From DATJPR01 sp963752915 (lineage in GTDB: Bacteria > Bacteroidota > Ignavibacteria > UBA10030 > UBA6906), in contig CAVVZZ010000010.1 of assembly GCA_963752915.1 (NCBI GenBank), positions 558,001 to 622,000 of the forward strand: a stretch of DNA of 64,000 nucleotides, read 5' to 3'. Positions 10,879 through 19,019 of this stretch are shown in pieces. Position 1 is the first letter of the stretch; each line of letters begins with the position of its first letter. Below the pieces are notes generated by a model, which did not search any database, had not been told where the DNA came from, and saw only the letters and a program-made list of their open reading frames with translations. The position numbers and the translations under genes were made by a program.

Positions 10879-11541
10879 ATGCCAGGGATCATACAATTTG
10901 GAGAAGACGTTGAAGGATATAGCATCCCAGTGTTGAATGAACGAGAGATACGGGCATCGGCAGGGATCTATTTTGTCCTGATGCTGATCTCGTTGATGCT
11001 CGTGATCTTCAGACAGGATTTTGTGATGATCAAATACCTCATCACACTCTTTCTTACGGATTTCCTGATTCGCGTCTTTGTCAATCCCCGCTATTCACCG
11101 TCGCTGATCATCGGCCGCCTGATTGTCGGGAATCAGGTCCCGGAATACGTCGGCGCCAAGCAAAAGAAGTTTGCCTGGATAATCGGTGTGGTCCTGGCGA
11201 TGACGATGTTCATTTTTCTTGTCATCGTCAATGCGTTCAGCCCGATTACGGGGATCGTCTGTCTGCTGTGCCTGGTTTTTCTTTTCTTTGAATCGGCGTT
11301 TGGGATTTGCCTCGGATGCAAATTCTACAATCTGTTCTACAAGGAAAAAGCGCAGCATTGTCCGGGTGAGGTCTGTGACGTCAAAGCAAAGCAGGATATT
11401 CAAAAGACCTCCGGGGTTCAGAGACTGATTGTCCTCGGATTTGTCGCATACATTCTCCTGGAGGTCATCCTCTTCAATGATGCTCTCAGCAAGAAACCGT
11501 ACGACATGTTCGGATTAACAAGTTCGGCGCAATCGCGATAG
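10879..11541 (+). CDS. DUF4395 membrane protein
   Basis: A 220-residue integral membrane protein. AGGAGA lies 6 nt before the ATG. It has about four hydrophobic segments (for example FVLMLISLMLVIF and IVCLLCLVFLFFE) plus a C-terminal helix. The signature NPRYSPSLIIGRLIVG followed by GICLGCKFYNLFY is that of DUF4395, whose members often sit near thioredoxin or rhodanese-like genes and carry a CxxC-like cysteine pair (CLGC here). A role in sulfur or thiol chemistry has been suggested for the family but is not established. The mRNA probably ends at the hairpin at 11702-11734. Confidence 0.8.
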   Translation: MPGIIQFGEDVEGYSIPVLNEREIRASAGIYFVLMLISLMLVIFRQDFVMIKYLITLFLTDFLIRVFVNPRYSPSLIIGRLIVGNQVPEYVGAKQKKFAWIIGVVLAMTMFIFLVIVNAFSPITGIVCLLCLVFLFFESAFGICLGCKFYNLFYKEKAQHCPGEVCDVKAKQDIQKTSGVQRLIVLGFVAYILLEVILFNDALSKKPYDMFGLTSSAQSR

Positions 11542-11701
11542 GCCGACTCTATTTTGTCGCTTCGCATGGGAGGAAGAGCGAGCCCTCAGAGTCCCCATCA
11601 CTGTCGGTGTCGTCAGTCGCTCTACCTTGACATGATACGGCAAAAAGGGTAGTTTGATTGTAAGGACACCCGAGACCCTGTCCTCCTTGCTCGTTGACAG
11701 G

Positions 11702-11734
11702 AAGCCCTTTCATCGTGTGATGGATGGGCTTTTT
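11702..11734 (+). terminator. Intrinsic terminator after DUF4395 gene
   Basis: AAGCCC pairs with GGGCTT, with an inner CATC/GATG pairing and a GTGT loop, followed by a T run (11730-11734). It lies 160 bp after the DUF4395 stop codon on the same strand. Confidence 0.75.
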
Positions 11735-11737
11735 CCA

Positions 11738-11772
11738 TTTTAGATTTTAGATTCTTGATTTTAAATTTGTCT
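11738..11772. repeat. Heptamer tandem repeat, TTTTAGA family
   Basis: Five 7-bp units read TTTTAGA TTTTAGA, then TTCTTGA, TTTTAAA and TTTGTCT, degenerating to the right. It follows directly on a terminator. It is one of several 7-bp arrays in this window. Confidence 0.75.
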
Positions 11773-11871
11773 TCTGAAACCGCCGGAACGGAGTGCAAGC
11801 GGTGAGATTCTGAGCAAACGGACGCGTCAGTGTCTGGAAGATGGCATTGGCACGATAACGGGAGACATGCT

Positions 11872-12915
11872 ATGAATCATATTCGTGTAAGGGAGTGTGT
11901 CGCCATTCTCTTTTTTGCTCTGAGCAGCGGATATGCTCAGAATGTGGATACACCCTATGTCGTAGGAACATGGCAGGGATTCCGGTCAGCAGCAGTTTCG
12001 TTTACCTTTGACGATGGATGCGCCAACCAATTTGCAGTGGCGCTGCCGATGTTCAATGAATATGGGTTCAAAATGACGCTGTTCACCGTCGTCAACTGGG
12101 GTCCGAATTGGACTGCCCTTCAGGCTGCGTCTTCTCAGGGGCACGAAATCGCAAGTCATACCATGACCCACGCGAACCTCAGCACGCTCTCGACCGCGGA
12201 TCAGATTGCAGAGCTCCGGAACTCGCGTGATGCCATTGACTCCCACATTACGGGTCAGAAGTGTTTGACGGTTGCCTACCCCTTTTGTGTGCCGGACACC
12301 AGTGGCGCATGCGCTCAATTTTACCTGGCTGCCCGGGGGTGTTCGGGGTCTATCGAGCCGAGCACTCCCGCAAATTTCATGAACATCAGTTCCTTTGTTT
12401 GTGGAAGCTTGTCGTCAATTCAGACGCCGCAGGATTTCTCTGCCAAGGCTGCGGCCGCCGCTTCGTTGAAAGGCTGGGTGGTATTTCTCCTGCACGGCAT
12501 TGATAGTGACGGCGGATATTCTCCTGTGATTTCGGCAAACCTCAGAGGTGCCCTCGACTCCATGAAAGCCTACCAGGATCTGTATTGGGTTACCACCTTC
12601 GGCAACGTTGCCCGATATATCAAGGAGCGGAATGCAACGACTGTACGGGAGCTGTCTCTAACGGATACCAGTATCGTGGTCCGCGCCACAGACACCTTGG
12701 ACAACGCGATTTTCAATGTTCCCTTGACTCTCCGTCGCCCTCTCCCGCCAACCTGGGAATCTGTTTCGATATCCCAAAACGGCAGATCCAGGGAGGCCCG
12801 GCTCATTGAAGCCGGCGGTTCGAAGTACATGGTCTTTGATGTTGTGCCCGATAGCGGAGACATCATGATCAAAAGGACTCAGGCCACGCACGCCACAGGA
12901 GACAGGAGACAGTAG
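11872..12915 (+). CDS. Secreted polysaccharide deacetylase (NodB homology, CE4)
   Basis: A 347-residue protein. The ATG at 11872 has GGGAG 9 nt upstream and opens a signal peptide (ECVAILFFALSSGYAQ); an earlier in-frame start is unsupported. The NodB domain covers about residues 35-240: AAVSFTFDDGCANQF carries the catalytic base and metal-ligand Asp pair, SHTMTHANLS carries the two metal-ligand His residues, and VVFLLHGID near residue 220 is the C-terminal His motif. Such enzymes remove N- or O-acetyl groups from GlcNAc- or xylan-type polymers. A beta-domain of about 90 residues follows. The last codons (GDRRQ stop) lie inside a heptamer repeat array, so the natural C-terminus may have been changed by repeat growth. 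It is probably cotranscribed with the six-hairpin glycosidase 62 bp downstream. Confidence 0.85.
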   Translation: MNHIRVRECVAILFFALSSGYAQNVDTPYVVGTWQGFRSAAVSFTFDDGCANQFAVALPMFNEYGFKMTLFTVVNWGPNWTALQAASSQGHEIASHTMTHANLSTLSTADQIAELRNSRDAIDSHITGQKCLTVAYPFCVPDTSGACAQFYLAARGCSGSIEPSTPANFMNISSFVCGSLSSIQTPQDFSAKAAAAASLKGWVVFLLHGIDSDGGYSPVISANLRGALDSMKAYQDLYWVTTFGNVARYIKERNATTVRELSLTDTSIVVRATDTLDNAIFNVPLTLRRPLPPTWESVSISQNGRSREARLIEAGGSKYMVFDVVPDSGDIMIKRTQATHATGDRRQ

Positions 12916-12960
12916 ACAGTGGACAGGAGACAGTAGACAGTGGACAGTGGCCAGTGAAAC
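12898..12960. repeat. Heptamer tandem repeat, G(T/G)(A/G)GACA family
   Basis: Nine 7-bp units run in register: GGAGACA twice, GTAGACA, GTGGACA, GGAGACA, GTAGACA, GTGGACA, GTGGCCA and a decayed GTGAAAC. The array covers the stop codon of the deacetylase (12913-12915) and nearly reaches the next start codon at 12978. Confidence 0.9.
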
Positions 12961-12977
12961 ACCATATGGCTTGAGCA

Positions 12978-14402
12978 ATGAAGACGAAAACAGTTTGCAT
13001 TGTCATTGCGGCGTTCCTCTCGTGCCGTGTGTACGCGCAGGAGTTCTCCTCCGACAACCCTGCAATCACTGACGCGTTCAAACTGGCGACGCTCACCGTC
13101 GACATCAACACGCGCCGCGGGATCCTTGCTGCCGGTGGCGACTACGGCGGAGAATGGACGCGCGATATTGCCATCAATTCGTGGAACGGGGTCAGCCTGT
13201 TGCGGCCGAAGGTGGCGGAACGATCATTGTGGAGTGTGACGATCAACAAGGATACCATCGGTCATCAATACTGGGACAAGATCCTCTGGGCCATTGCGGC
13301 CTGGAATCATTTCGTGGTAACCGGCGACAGGGAATTCCTTGCGCAGGCCTATCACTGTTCTGCAAATACGATGAGTGCTCTGGAAAAGATGACGTTTGAT
13401 TCGAGCTCCGGTTTGTTCATGGGGCCGTCAGTATTTAACGACGGCATCGCCGGGTACCCGGAACCGATCTATGAACCCAACAACTATTCAAGCAGTGTCC
13501 TCGATTTCAAAAACTCGTATCACATTAAATGCCTGAGTACGAATTGCGTCTACTACGGCGCGTATATCGCATTAGGCAAAATGAGCGCTTACCTAAAAGA
13601 GAATCGTGAGATCACTGCAACGTATGAGCACAAAGCGGGACGATTGAAGAGCCATATCCTGACGAGTTTCTACAACAAAGAAAGGAACACGCTGAACTAT
13701 CTCATCGACAACCATGGGAAAGCCGATAGCTCGCAGGAAGCACTCGGAATTTCCTTTGCGGTGATCTTCGGCATAATCGATGGAGAAAAAGCAAACCAAC
13801 TCATTGCCCACGCCGTAGTTTCGGACTATGGGATCACCTCAATCACTCCGGATTTTCCAAGGTACTCCAAAGACATGCCCGGCAGGCATAACAACATTAT
13901 CTGGCCTTTTGTGAATGGCTTTTTTGCCCACGCAGCGTTGGTCACAGGGAACTACGCCACGTTCCGCCATGAGCTGTTCAGCCAGACTCATCTCGCTCTT
14001 GATGAAGACAAAGGGAACTACAATTTCAGGGAAGTATATAATCCCTACTCCGGCAAACCTGATGGGGGCTATCAAGATTGGGGAGAATCGCGTCGGAACT
14101 ACCACTGGGAGTCCTGCAAGTTCCAAACCTGGTCGGCGACGGCCTACATTTCCATGGTACTCAACGGTCTTTTCGGGATGAAGTTTCAGGAAGGATCGCT
14201 GTCTTTTGCTCCATTCTTGCCTGATGGAATTGGGGCAATGGAATTACGCGATCTCGACTATCGTCGATCGCACCTGGTCATTTCGGTCAAAGGCAGAGGT
14301 CATACGATAGAGTCCTTTGCTCTGGACGGAAAGAATCAGACGGATTGTTCGATTCCTGCAGGCATAGAGGGAGAACATCGGATCGTGATCATCATGCGAT
14401 AA
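12978..14402 (+). CDS. Secreted six-hairpin glycoside hydrolase (MGH1/GH63-like)
   Basis: A 474-residue protein with a signal peptide (TVCIVIAAFLSCRVYA). The sequence is an (alpha/alpha)6 barrel: GGEWTRDIAINSWNG is the typical first acid-bearing segment of MGH1/GH63/GH37-like glycosidases, DKILWAIAAWNHFVVTGD is a barrel helix pair, and PDGGYQDWGESRRNYHWESC carries the second acidic region (QDWGE). A short C-terminal beta-domain (ELRDLDYRRSHLVISVKGRG) ends the protein. The substrate cannot be told from sequence; alpha-glucosides, alpha-mannosides and mannosylglycerate are all known in the clan. It shares a transcript with the deacetylase, so the pair may trim one acetylated polysaccharide. A perfect terminator follows. 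Confidence 0.8.
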   Translation: MKTKTVCIVIAAFLSCRVYAQEFSSDNPAITDAFKLATLTVDINTRRGILAAGGDYGGEWTRDIAINSWNGVSLLRPKVAERSLWSVTINKDTIGHQYWDKILWAIAAWNHFVVTGDREFLAQAYHCSANTMSALEKMTFDSSSGLFMGPSVFNDGIAGYPEPIYEPNNYSSSVLDFKNSYHIKCLSTNCVYYGAYIALGKMSAYLKENREITATYEHKAGRLKSHILTSFYNKERNTLNYLIDNHGKADSSQEALGISFAVIFGIIDGEKANQLIAHAVVSDYGITSITPDFPRYSKDMPGRHNNIIWPFVNGFFAHAALVTGNYATFRHELFSQTHLALDEDKGNYNFREVYNPYSGKPDGGYQDWGESRRNYHWESCKFQTWSATAYISMVLNGLFGMKFQEGSLSFAPFLPDGIGAMELRDLDYRRSHLVISVKGRGHTIESFALDGKNQTDCSIPAGIEGEHRIVIIMR

Positions 14403-14468
14403 GCGGGATGTGGGAGTGACAAAAAGAGGCTGGTCGCCACCTGTGGTCGATATTCCGACCGAGCGCGA

Positions 14469-14495
14469 AGCCACCCAAGGAATGGGTGGCTTTTT
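14469..14495 (+). terminator. Intrinsic terminator
   Basis: Perfect 8-bp stem AGCCACCC / GGGTGGCT with a 7-nt loop and TTTTT, 67 bp after the six-hairpin glycosidase stop codon. Confidence 0.9.
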
Positions 14496-14654
14496 GGTTG
14501 AGAGCGATCCTATCGCTTGACTGCAGACGCGTTTAGCTCGCCGCGGACAATGCTCTTATTGAAGTGATCATCGACCGTTGGTACAGTTCGAGCCAAGACT
14601 ATTCCATAGCAGTCCAGCCCGTTTTGCAGAGCGGCTGAACGCGCATTTTCTGCA

Positions 14655-14683
14655 TTGACATCGGCACAGCCGCAACGTATATT
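14655..14683 (+). promoter_or_regulatory. Sigma-70-like promoter of the TonB-C gene
   Basis: TTGACA at 14655-14660, a 17-bp spacer and TATATT at 14678-14683. It would give a leader of about 125 nt before the ATG at 14817. The match is to the general housekeeping consensus, not the Bacteroides-specific one. Confidence 0.6.
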
Positions 14684-14816
14684 TGCAGAGAATTGAATCG
14701 TTGAAGTTCCTGCCTCAGTATGCGCCGCTCTGGACCCAGGTCTAGTCCTTCCGTATCAGAGCCCACCTCGACGGCCACACAAGCAATGTTCCATTCCTTG
14801 TTGAAAGGCCCAAGAA

Positions 14817-15251
14817 ATGAAATCCGGATTGATGTTTTCGTGTGTCCTTGCAGCGACGGTCGTTACCCCCTTCGCAACGGCTTTCGCTCAGGTTCCGGTA
14901 GAACGATTGAAAGTGAAACTGACTGACCAGTGGGTCGAACTCGTCGGAGAAGACTCCATGGCGAGCTTCAAGATGTTGGACACATCGATCGTCAACGCAG
15001 ATGCGTTTCCAATCGTAACCGTTGGAGCGGTTCCCCCCGCAGGCCGTTCACCTCGTCAGTTCACTCCGATCATTGTGAACGCCATTGTAACCAAACGCGG
15101 GAACGTCAGAAGAGCCTGGATCGTGTCGAGCGACAGCCCGTATTTCAACAAGGCAGTACTCAAAGCAGTCGTTCAATGGAAATACCAACCGCGGATTGTC
15201 GATCGTGTGCCACAGGACACGGTTCTGACCATCGAAGTTCCGGTACGCTGA
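14817..15251 (+). CDS. Periplasmic TonB C-terminal domain protein
   Basis: A 144-residue protein with a signal peptide (MFSCVLAATVVTPFATAFAQ) and a TonB-C fold over about residues 80-144. The family pattern is clear: IVNAIVTKRGNVRRAWIVSS, then FNKAVLKAVVQWKYQPRIVD and a closing strand TVLTIEVPVR. Full TonB proteins have an N-terminal membrane anchor and a long proline linker that connect to ExbBD. This one lacks the linker and is predicted to be cleaved or only N-anchored, so it may be a periplasmic interaction module and not an energy transducer. It does not lie next to exbB/exbD. Confidence 0.75.
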   Translation: MKSGLMFSCVLAATVVTPFATAFAQVPVERLKVKLTDQWVELVGEDSMASFKMLDTSIVNADAFPIVTVGAVPPAGRSPRQFTPIIVNAIVTKRGNVRRAWIVSSDSPYFNKAVLKAVVQWKYQPRIVDRVPQDTVLTIEVPVR

Positions 15252-15339
15252 TTCTCGCCCCACAAGGCTTCGGAAGGAATGTCGAGGCTGTTCGGCAACT
15301 CACTCCGGGAGGCTGAAGGTTGAGCGAATGGGCGATTTC

Positions 15340-16488
15340 TTAGCGAAGGCGTTCCCACCTGAGTAGGTACTGCATCAGGCGATCGGGAAGAACGGTGACT
15401 CCCAGGCCGGGGCCATCCGGCACGGCGATGAATCCATCGGGGTCCAGAGAAACCGGTCGATCGATAATGTCTTCAGCAAAGTAGTTGCTTGTTTCGGAGG
15501 TGTCGCCGGGAATAGTGAAGCCCGGCGTGGTTTGCAGGTGGATGTTCACTGCCCTTCCGATACCCGTTTCATCCATTCCCCCCGACCATACCCCAACGCC
15601 GTGTTCTGCCGCAAACCGTGCTATCCGCAGGGAAGGTATCAGCCCGCCGACACGCCCTTGTTTGATGTTCAGGATCCTGCATGCGCCGAGCGCAACTGCT
15701 GCGACGGCGTCATCAAGTCCAAGGATTGACTCATCGAGACAGAGTGAGGTTGCCAGGTTCTTCTGAAGAATCGCATGCTGGTGGATGTCGGAATAGGACA
15801 ACGGCTGTTCAATCATCATGAGATGAAACGCGTCGAGCTGCTTCAGCATCGGCATATCGTCGAGCGTGTAGTCCCCGTTGGCGTCGACCATTAGGTGCAG
15901 GTCGGGAAAAGCCTCCCGCACCTTTCGCACCCAGGCCACGTCTTTTCCCCTCGCAATCTTGATCTTCACCCTGTGATATTTCTTCCTGACCGCGGAGTCG
16001 ACGGCCGCCAGAAGTTCATCGATGGAGTCGCGCAGCCCGATACTCACTCCCGACATGATCGGCTTTGCCGGGGCGCCGAGGAGTTCATGCAGGGGGATCC
16101 TCTTCTGAAGGGCGATCAAGAGCAGCAGCGCATTCTCCACGGTGGCCTTCGCCATGCCATTACCCCGCACATGCGTGAATCGTCGCTCCAGCTCACCCAT
16201 GGATATCCCCGTCTCCACGAGCGGGAGAAGAAAATCACGAATGATATGCCGCACGGTGAGCGTGGTCTCCGGCATGTAGAAGGGGTCCGGATCGGCGACA
16301 CATTCGCCCCACGCAATAACATCTCCCGCTGTCAGTCTGAGGAGCAGCGCCTCTTTCTGCGTCCATGTCTGCACACTTGTGCCGAAGGGGTGAACGAAGG
16401 GAATTCGGACAGTGACGAGTTCAACGCGATCGACACGTGGAACAAGTTCCTGTTCGATGGCAGCGATGGGATCGTGGGCGTCTGTCAT
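15340..16488 (-). CDS. Enolase-superfamily OSBS / N-acylamino acid racemase
   Basis: A 382-residue muconate-lactonizing-subgroup enzyme. The capping domain (1-130) is followed by the barrel with VKIKIARGKD (KxK catalytic lysine), VDANGDY, IEQPLS and CLDESI (metal ligands Asp, Glu, Asp), NIKQGRVGGL (second lysine) and SGGMDETGIGRAVNIHLQ near the C-terminus. The last segment followed by PGDTSETSNYF is typical of o-succinylbenzoate synthases and N-acylamino acid racemases. No other menaquinone gene is near, while peptidases surround it, so I favour racemisation of N-acyl amino acids here. Enzymes of this branch are often bifunctional, so MenC cannot be excluded. It is the last gene of the minus-strand cluster and starts 21 bp after the M14 peptidase gene. 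Confidence 0.85.
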   Translation of the reverse strand: MTDAHDPIAAIEQELVPRVDRVELVTVRIPFVHPFGTSVQTWTQKEALLLRLTAGDVIAWGECVADPDPFYMPETTLTVRHIIRDFLLPLVETGISMGELERRFTHVRGNGMAKATVENALLLLIALQKRIPLHELLGAPAKPIMSGVSIGLRDSIDELLAAVDSAVRKKYHRVKIKIARGKDVAWVRKVREAFPDLHLMVDANGDYTLDDMPMLKQLDAFHLMMIEQPLSYSDIHQHAILQKNLATSLCLDESILGLDDAVAAVALGACRILNIKQGRVGGLIPSLRIARFAAEHGVGVWSGGMDETGIGRAVNIHLQTTPGFTIPGDTSETSNYFAEDIIDRPVSLDPDGFIAVPDGPGLGVTVLPDRLMQYLLRWERLR

Positions 16489-16509
16489 GGCGGGCCTGTG
16501 TGACGCGGG

Positions 16510-17997
16510 CTAAGGAATGCGCAAAATCGGATACGCCGGGTTTTTCAATATCCAGGAGAACTGCGGGTATTTCGTCAGTCCCCACATGGACTCCGGCTCC
16601 AGGAGCGTTGCGAGGAAGAATGAATGCCACTGCGTCGTCGGCACGATCACGTCCCCGCTGGACAGGGTCACCAGTTCCGACACCGCATGCACATGAGGAC
16701 GGGGCAGGGTGTCTTCTTCCAATGCATCCGAATCGACACTATCGATCATATATCGGTCCACGCGCATGGTCGTTGGTGCCTGGACGGTAGTGAACGAGAC
16801 ATGATGCTTTTCCAGAAGCCTGATGACCGAAGAGCACTGTTTCGGGACGACATACGCCTGTGGCAACGTTGTTCTCGAGAGTGTTTGCACCACACTATGA
16901 TATGGCGTGACCAGCCACGTGGTGTCCCTTCCGGTCGACAATGTGCGGACCGGGATCACGAGCCGGCGGTCACCCGCAATGTGCTGCATCCTCAAGGCGA
17001 ATGTATCGCCGACATGATTCTTCAGTGCCTCCCTCTCACGCCCGACCAGGGCGATGATCTCGGATGCGTGGCTGGTACAGCACTGCAGAAGCGCCATGAT
17101 GCCTGTCAGTTGGGACCGCGACCTCCGCTCCAGATTTTCCTCGAGAGTGTTCCCTTCTCTCCCTTCCTGAATGAAGGAGAAGGTGTTCAGGATGCCGAAG
17201 CTCTGCCGCCCGTCATTGATCTCCGTCGTGCTGTGCCGGACACGGTCGGATGGAGAGCCGACGATATACTCCTGGAACAAATAGCCATCTCCGGCCATTG
17301 TCTTTGCCACGGCGGGAAAGACTTCCGAGTGCTGGAATGCCGCAAGCGCATGTGACGAATTCGGATTTGTCAACATCCCAAGCTGCACATCGGCCATTTT
17401 AATGATCCCGGAGTCTGTCCAGGATTCGGAGTACGCAAAGAACTCGTGCACGTCGAGGGTAACATGAGGCTTCACGGCATGGAAGACCTCGTGAAGGGCT
17501 TCGACCTCTGGTGTGCCGAGGACCAGGTGCATTCGATTCATGTCCAGGCTGTCGGACGTCCGCCGTTGACGCAGCTCCGCCCCGTCGGGGTTCATTTGAG
17601 GAACAATATAGAGGTCGATCGGCGCTCGAAGATCGTTGAGCCCGCCGGATGCGCATCGTGCCAGCAGGATGGTCATCGCTTCCTTCCCTGACGGCTCATC
17701 GCCGTGTTGCTGGGCGAACAGGAGGACCCTGAGCGTGGAATCGTTCGACGTTGCGCCGGGGGAGGTGTAGTGGACAAGAAAAACAGAACGGCCGGACCGG
17801 GTTGTGGCGATCGTCGAGACGTGCAACGAAGAGGAGCCGGCGAGCGATCCGAGGAACGCGCGGAGAGAGTCATACGATGTCAGCGCCGTGAAGCCATTCC
17901 GCTCCACGGGCGCAAGAACGCGCCGGTCCTGGGCATTCGACACACTTGACGACGAGAACAACAGCAGCATCACGCAGACAACCCGGAGCATCGGCAT
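16510..17997 (-). CDS. Secreted M14 zinc carboxypeptidase
   Basis: A 495-residue protein with a signal peptide (VVCVMLLLFSSSSVSNAQ). The M14 catalytic domain covers about residues 40-330. AQQHGDEPSGKEA is the HxxE zinc motif, VPQMNPDGAELRQR the substrate-binding region with NPDG, SLDMNR the conserved Asn-Arg pair, and TLDVHEFF carries the third zinc ligand His. A Glu in the region around residues 250-285 (TTEINDGRQSFGI, then SFIQEGREGN) should be the general base. A beta-rich C-terminal domain follows. It is expected to release C-terminal residues from peptides in the periplasm or outside the cell. It lies 10 bp downstream of the PorV-like gene. Confidence 0.85.
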   Translation of the reverse strand: MPMLRVVCVMLLLFSSSSVSNAQDRRVLAPVERNGFTALTSYDSLRAFLGSLAGSSSLHVSTIATTRSGRSVFLVHYTSPGATSNDSTLRVLLFAQQHGDEPSGKEAMTILLARCASGGLNDLRAPIDLYIVPQMNPDGAELRQRRTSDSLDMNRMHLVLGTPEVEALHEVFHAVKPHVTLDVHEFFAYSESWTDSGIIKMADVQLGMLTNPNSSHALAAFQHSEVFPAVAKTMAGDGYLFQEYIVGSPSDRVRHSTTEINDGRQSFGILNTFSFIQEGREGNTLEENLERRSRSQLTGIMALLQCCTSHASEIIALVGREREALKNHVGDTFALRMQHIAGDRRLVIPVRTLSTGRDTTWLVTPYHSVVQTLSRTTLPQAYVVPKQCSSVIRLLEKHHVSFTTVQAPTTMRVDRYMIDSVDSDALEEDTLPRPHVHAVSELVTLSSGDVIVPTTQWHSFFLATLLEPESMWGLTKYPQFSWILKNPAYPILRIP

Positions 17998-18007
17998 TTG
18001 CCTTTCG

Positions 18008-19009
18008 TTAGAACTCCAGTCCCACGCTGAACCGGTGCACCGACGGGAGGAGCGTGTAGTTCACAAACGCGTAGTCGAAGGAGACATGCAGGGAGCCGGC
18101 AGGGGCGAACGCACCCACGCCGGCGGACCACCGGGCCGTGTCATCGCCAAACCGGTAGCCGCCGCGGAGAAAGAGTGTTTGCAAAATCGAAACCTCCACC
18201 CCCGCACAGACCAGTTCATCGTTGTCGTTGGGATGCACGACGTCCGTTGCCAGGAGCACAGCAAAATCGTCACTGATATACGGCGACATCGAAAGCCCGA
18301 CCTGGAAATGCAGCGGCAAGGGATAGGATTCAGGCGTCAACTGGGCGGGCAGCAGGCGTTCGGTCGCAGTAGAGGAGTTCACATCGTAATTTACCCCGAG
18401 GTCCCGACCGCCGAACGTCAGGTCCCCGCCGAAATTCGTGACGCTCATGCCGAGTCGAAGGTCCCTGAACCCGATGTGGTACTGCGTGCCGACGTCGACA
18501 GCGAACCCGTTGGCGGTCTCGTTCCAGATCCGCTGACCGACGTATTTAGCGGTGATCCCAACACTGAAGTCGTCGGTGAGCTTGCGCGCGTAGCTGATCC
18601 CGAGCATCAAGTCCTGTGCGTCGAAGTACTGTCCTGTCCCTTCAGGCTGTTCTTCTGTCGTTACCTCCGTCTTGTCCATTGCCATCATGGTGAACGAAAC
18701 GCCGAACGAGCCGACTTCTCCGAAGGACTGCACATACGCGGCATGGCTCAGCCGGCTGCCGGCCCACCATTCTGCATGGGAGACCGTGAGTGCACCGCCT
18801 TTGACTCCCACAATGCCCGCCGGGTTCCAGAACAGCGCGCTGGCATCGTCGCCGGATGAAGTGAATGCTCCGCCGAGAGCTGCCGCGCGGGCGCCGACCG
18901 GGATCTTCAGAAACTGTGCGCCGGCTGTCCCGAGATTGGGGTTCTGGGCATTGAGCACCCCGGTGCACATGAGAACCACCATCGTGCATCCGAGTAGACG
19001 TCGTCTCAT
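18008..19009 (-). CDS. PorV/PorQ-family outer membrane barrel
   Basis: A 333-residue protein with a signal peptide (CTMVVLMCTGVLNAQ). AGAQFLKIPVGARAAALGGA followed by SALFWNPAGI is the hallmark of the PorV/PorQ (UPF0164) family of FadL-like barrels, and the rest is alternating beta-strands ending in an aromatic-rich strand with a terminal Phe (FSVGLEF). PorV is the shuttle that delivers type IX cargo to the sortase. Genomes with this system often carry several paralogues paired with single cargo proteins. Here it sits 10 bp after a large CTD-like protein gene and may serve that neighbour, which is an inference. Confidence 0.85.
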   Translation of the reverse strand: MRRRLLGCTMVVLMCTGVLNAQNPNLGTAGAQFLKIPVGARAAALGGAFTSSGDDASALFWNPAGIVGVKGGALTVSHAEWWAGSRLSHAAYVQSFGEVGSFGVSFTMMAMDKTEVTTEEQPEGTGQYFDAQDLMLGISYARKLTDDFSVGITAKYVGQRIWNETANGFAVDVGTQYHIGFRDLRLGMSVTNFGGDLTFGGRDLGVNYDVNSSTATERLLPAQLTPESYPLPLHFQVGLSMSPYISDDFAVLLATDVVHPNDNDELVCAGVEVSILQTLFLRGGYRFGDDTARWSAGVGAFAPAGSLHVSFDYAFVNYTLLPSVHRFSVGLEF

Positions 19010-19019
19010 GGTTCGCCTC

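Larger units (their letters stand above)
11542..11871. other. Intergenic region with terminator and heptamer repeat
   Basis: 330 bp without a gene. It holds an AGGACA/TGTCCT inverted repeat near 11662-11684, the terminator at 11702-11734 and the 7-bp repeat array at 11738-11772. No promoter was recognised for the downstream deacetylase. Confidence 0.6.
14403..14816. other. Intergenic region with terminator and promoter
   Basis: 414 bp between the glycosidase and the TonB-C gene. It contains the terminator at 14469-14495 and a consensus-like promoter at 14655-14683. No coding frame with family features was seen. Confidence 0.6.

Noticed and set aside
12898..12960. Possible CRISPR-like array
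   Set aside because: Units are 7 bp with no spacers and there are no cas genes anywhere in the window.
15340..16488. Firm assignment as menC of menaquinone synthesis
   Set aside because: No other men gene is nearby and the racemase branch shares the same motifs, so the name was not used.
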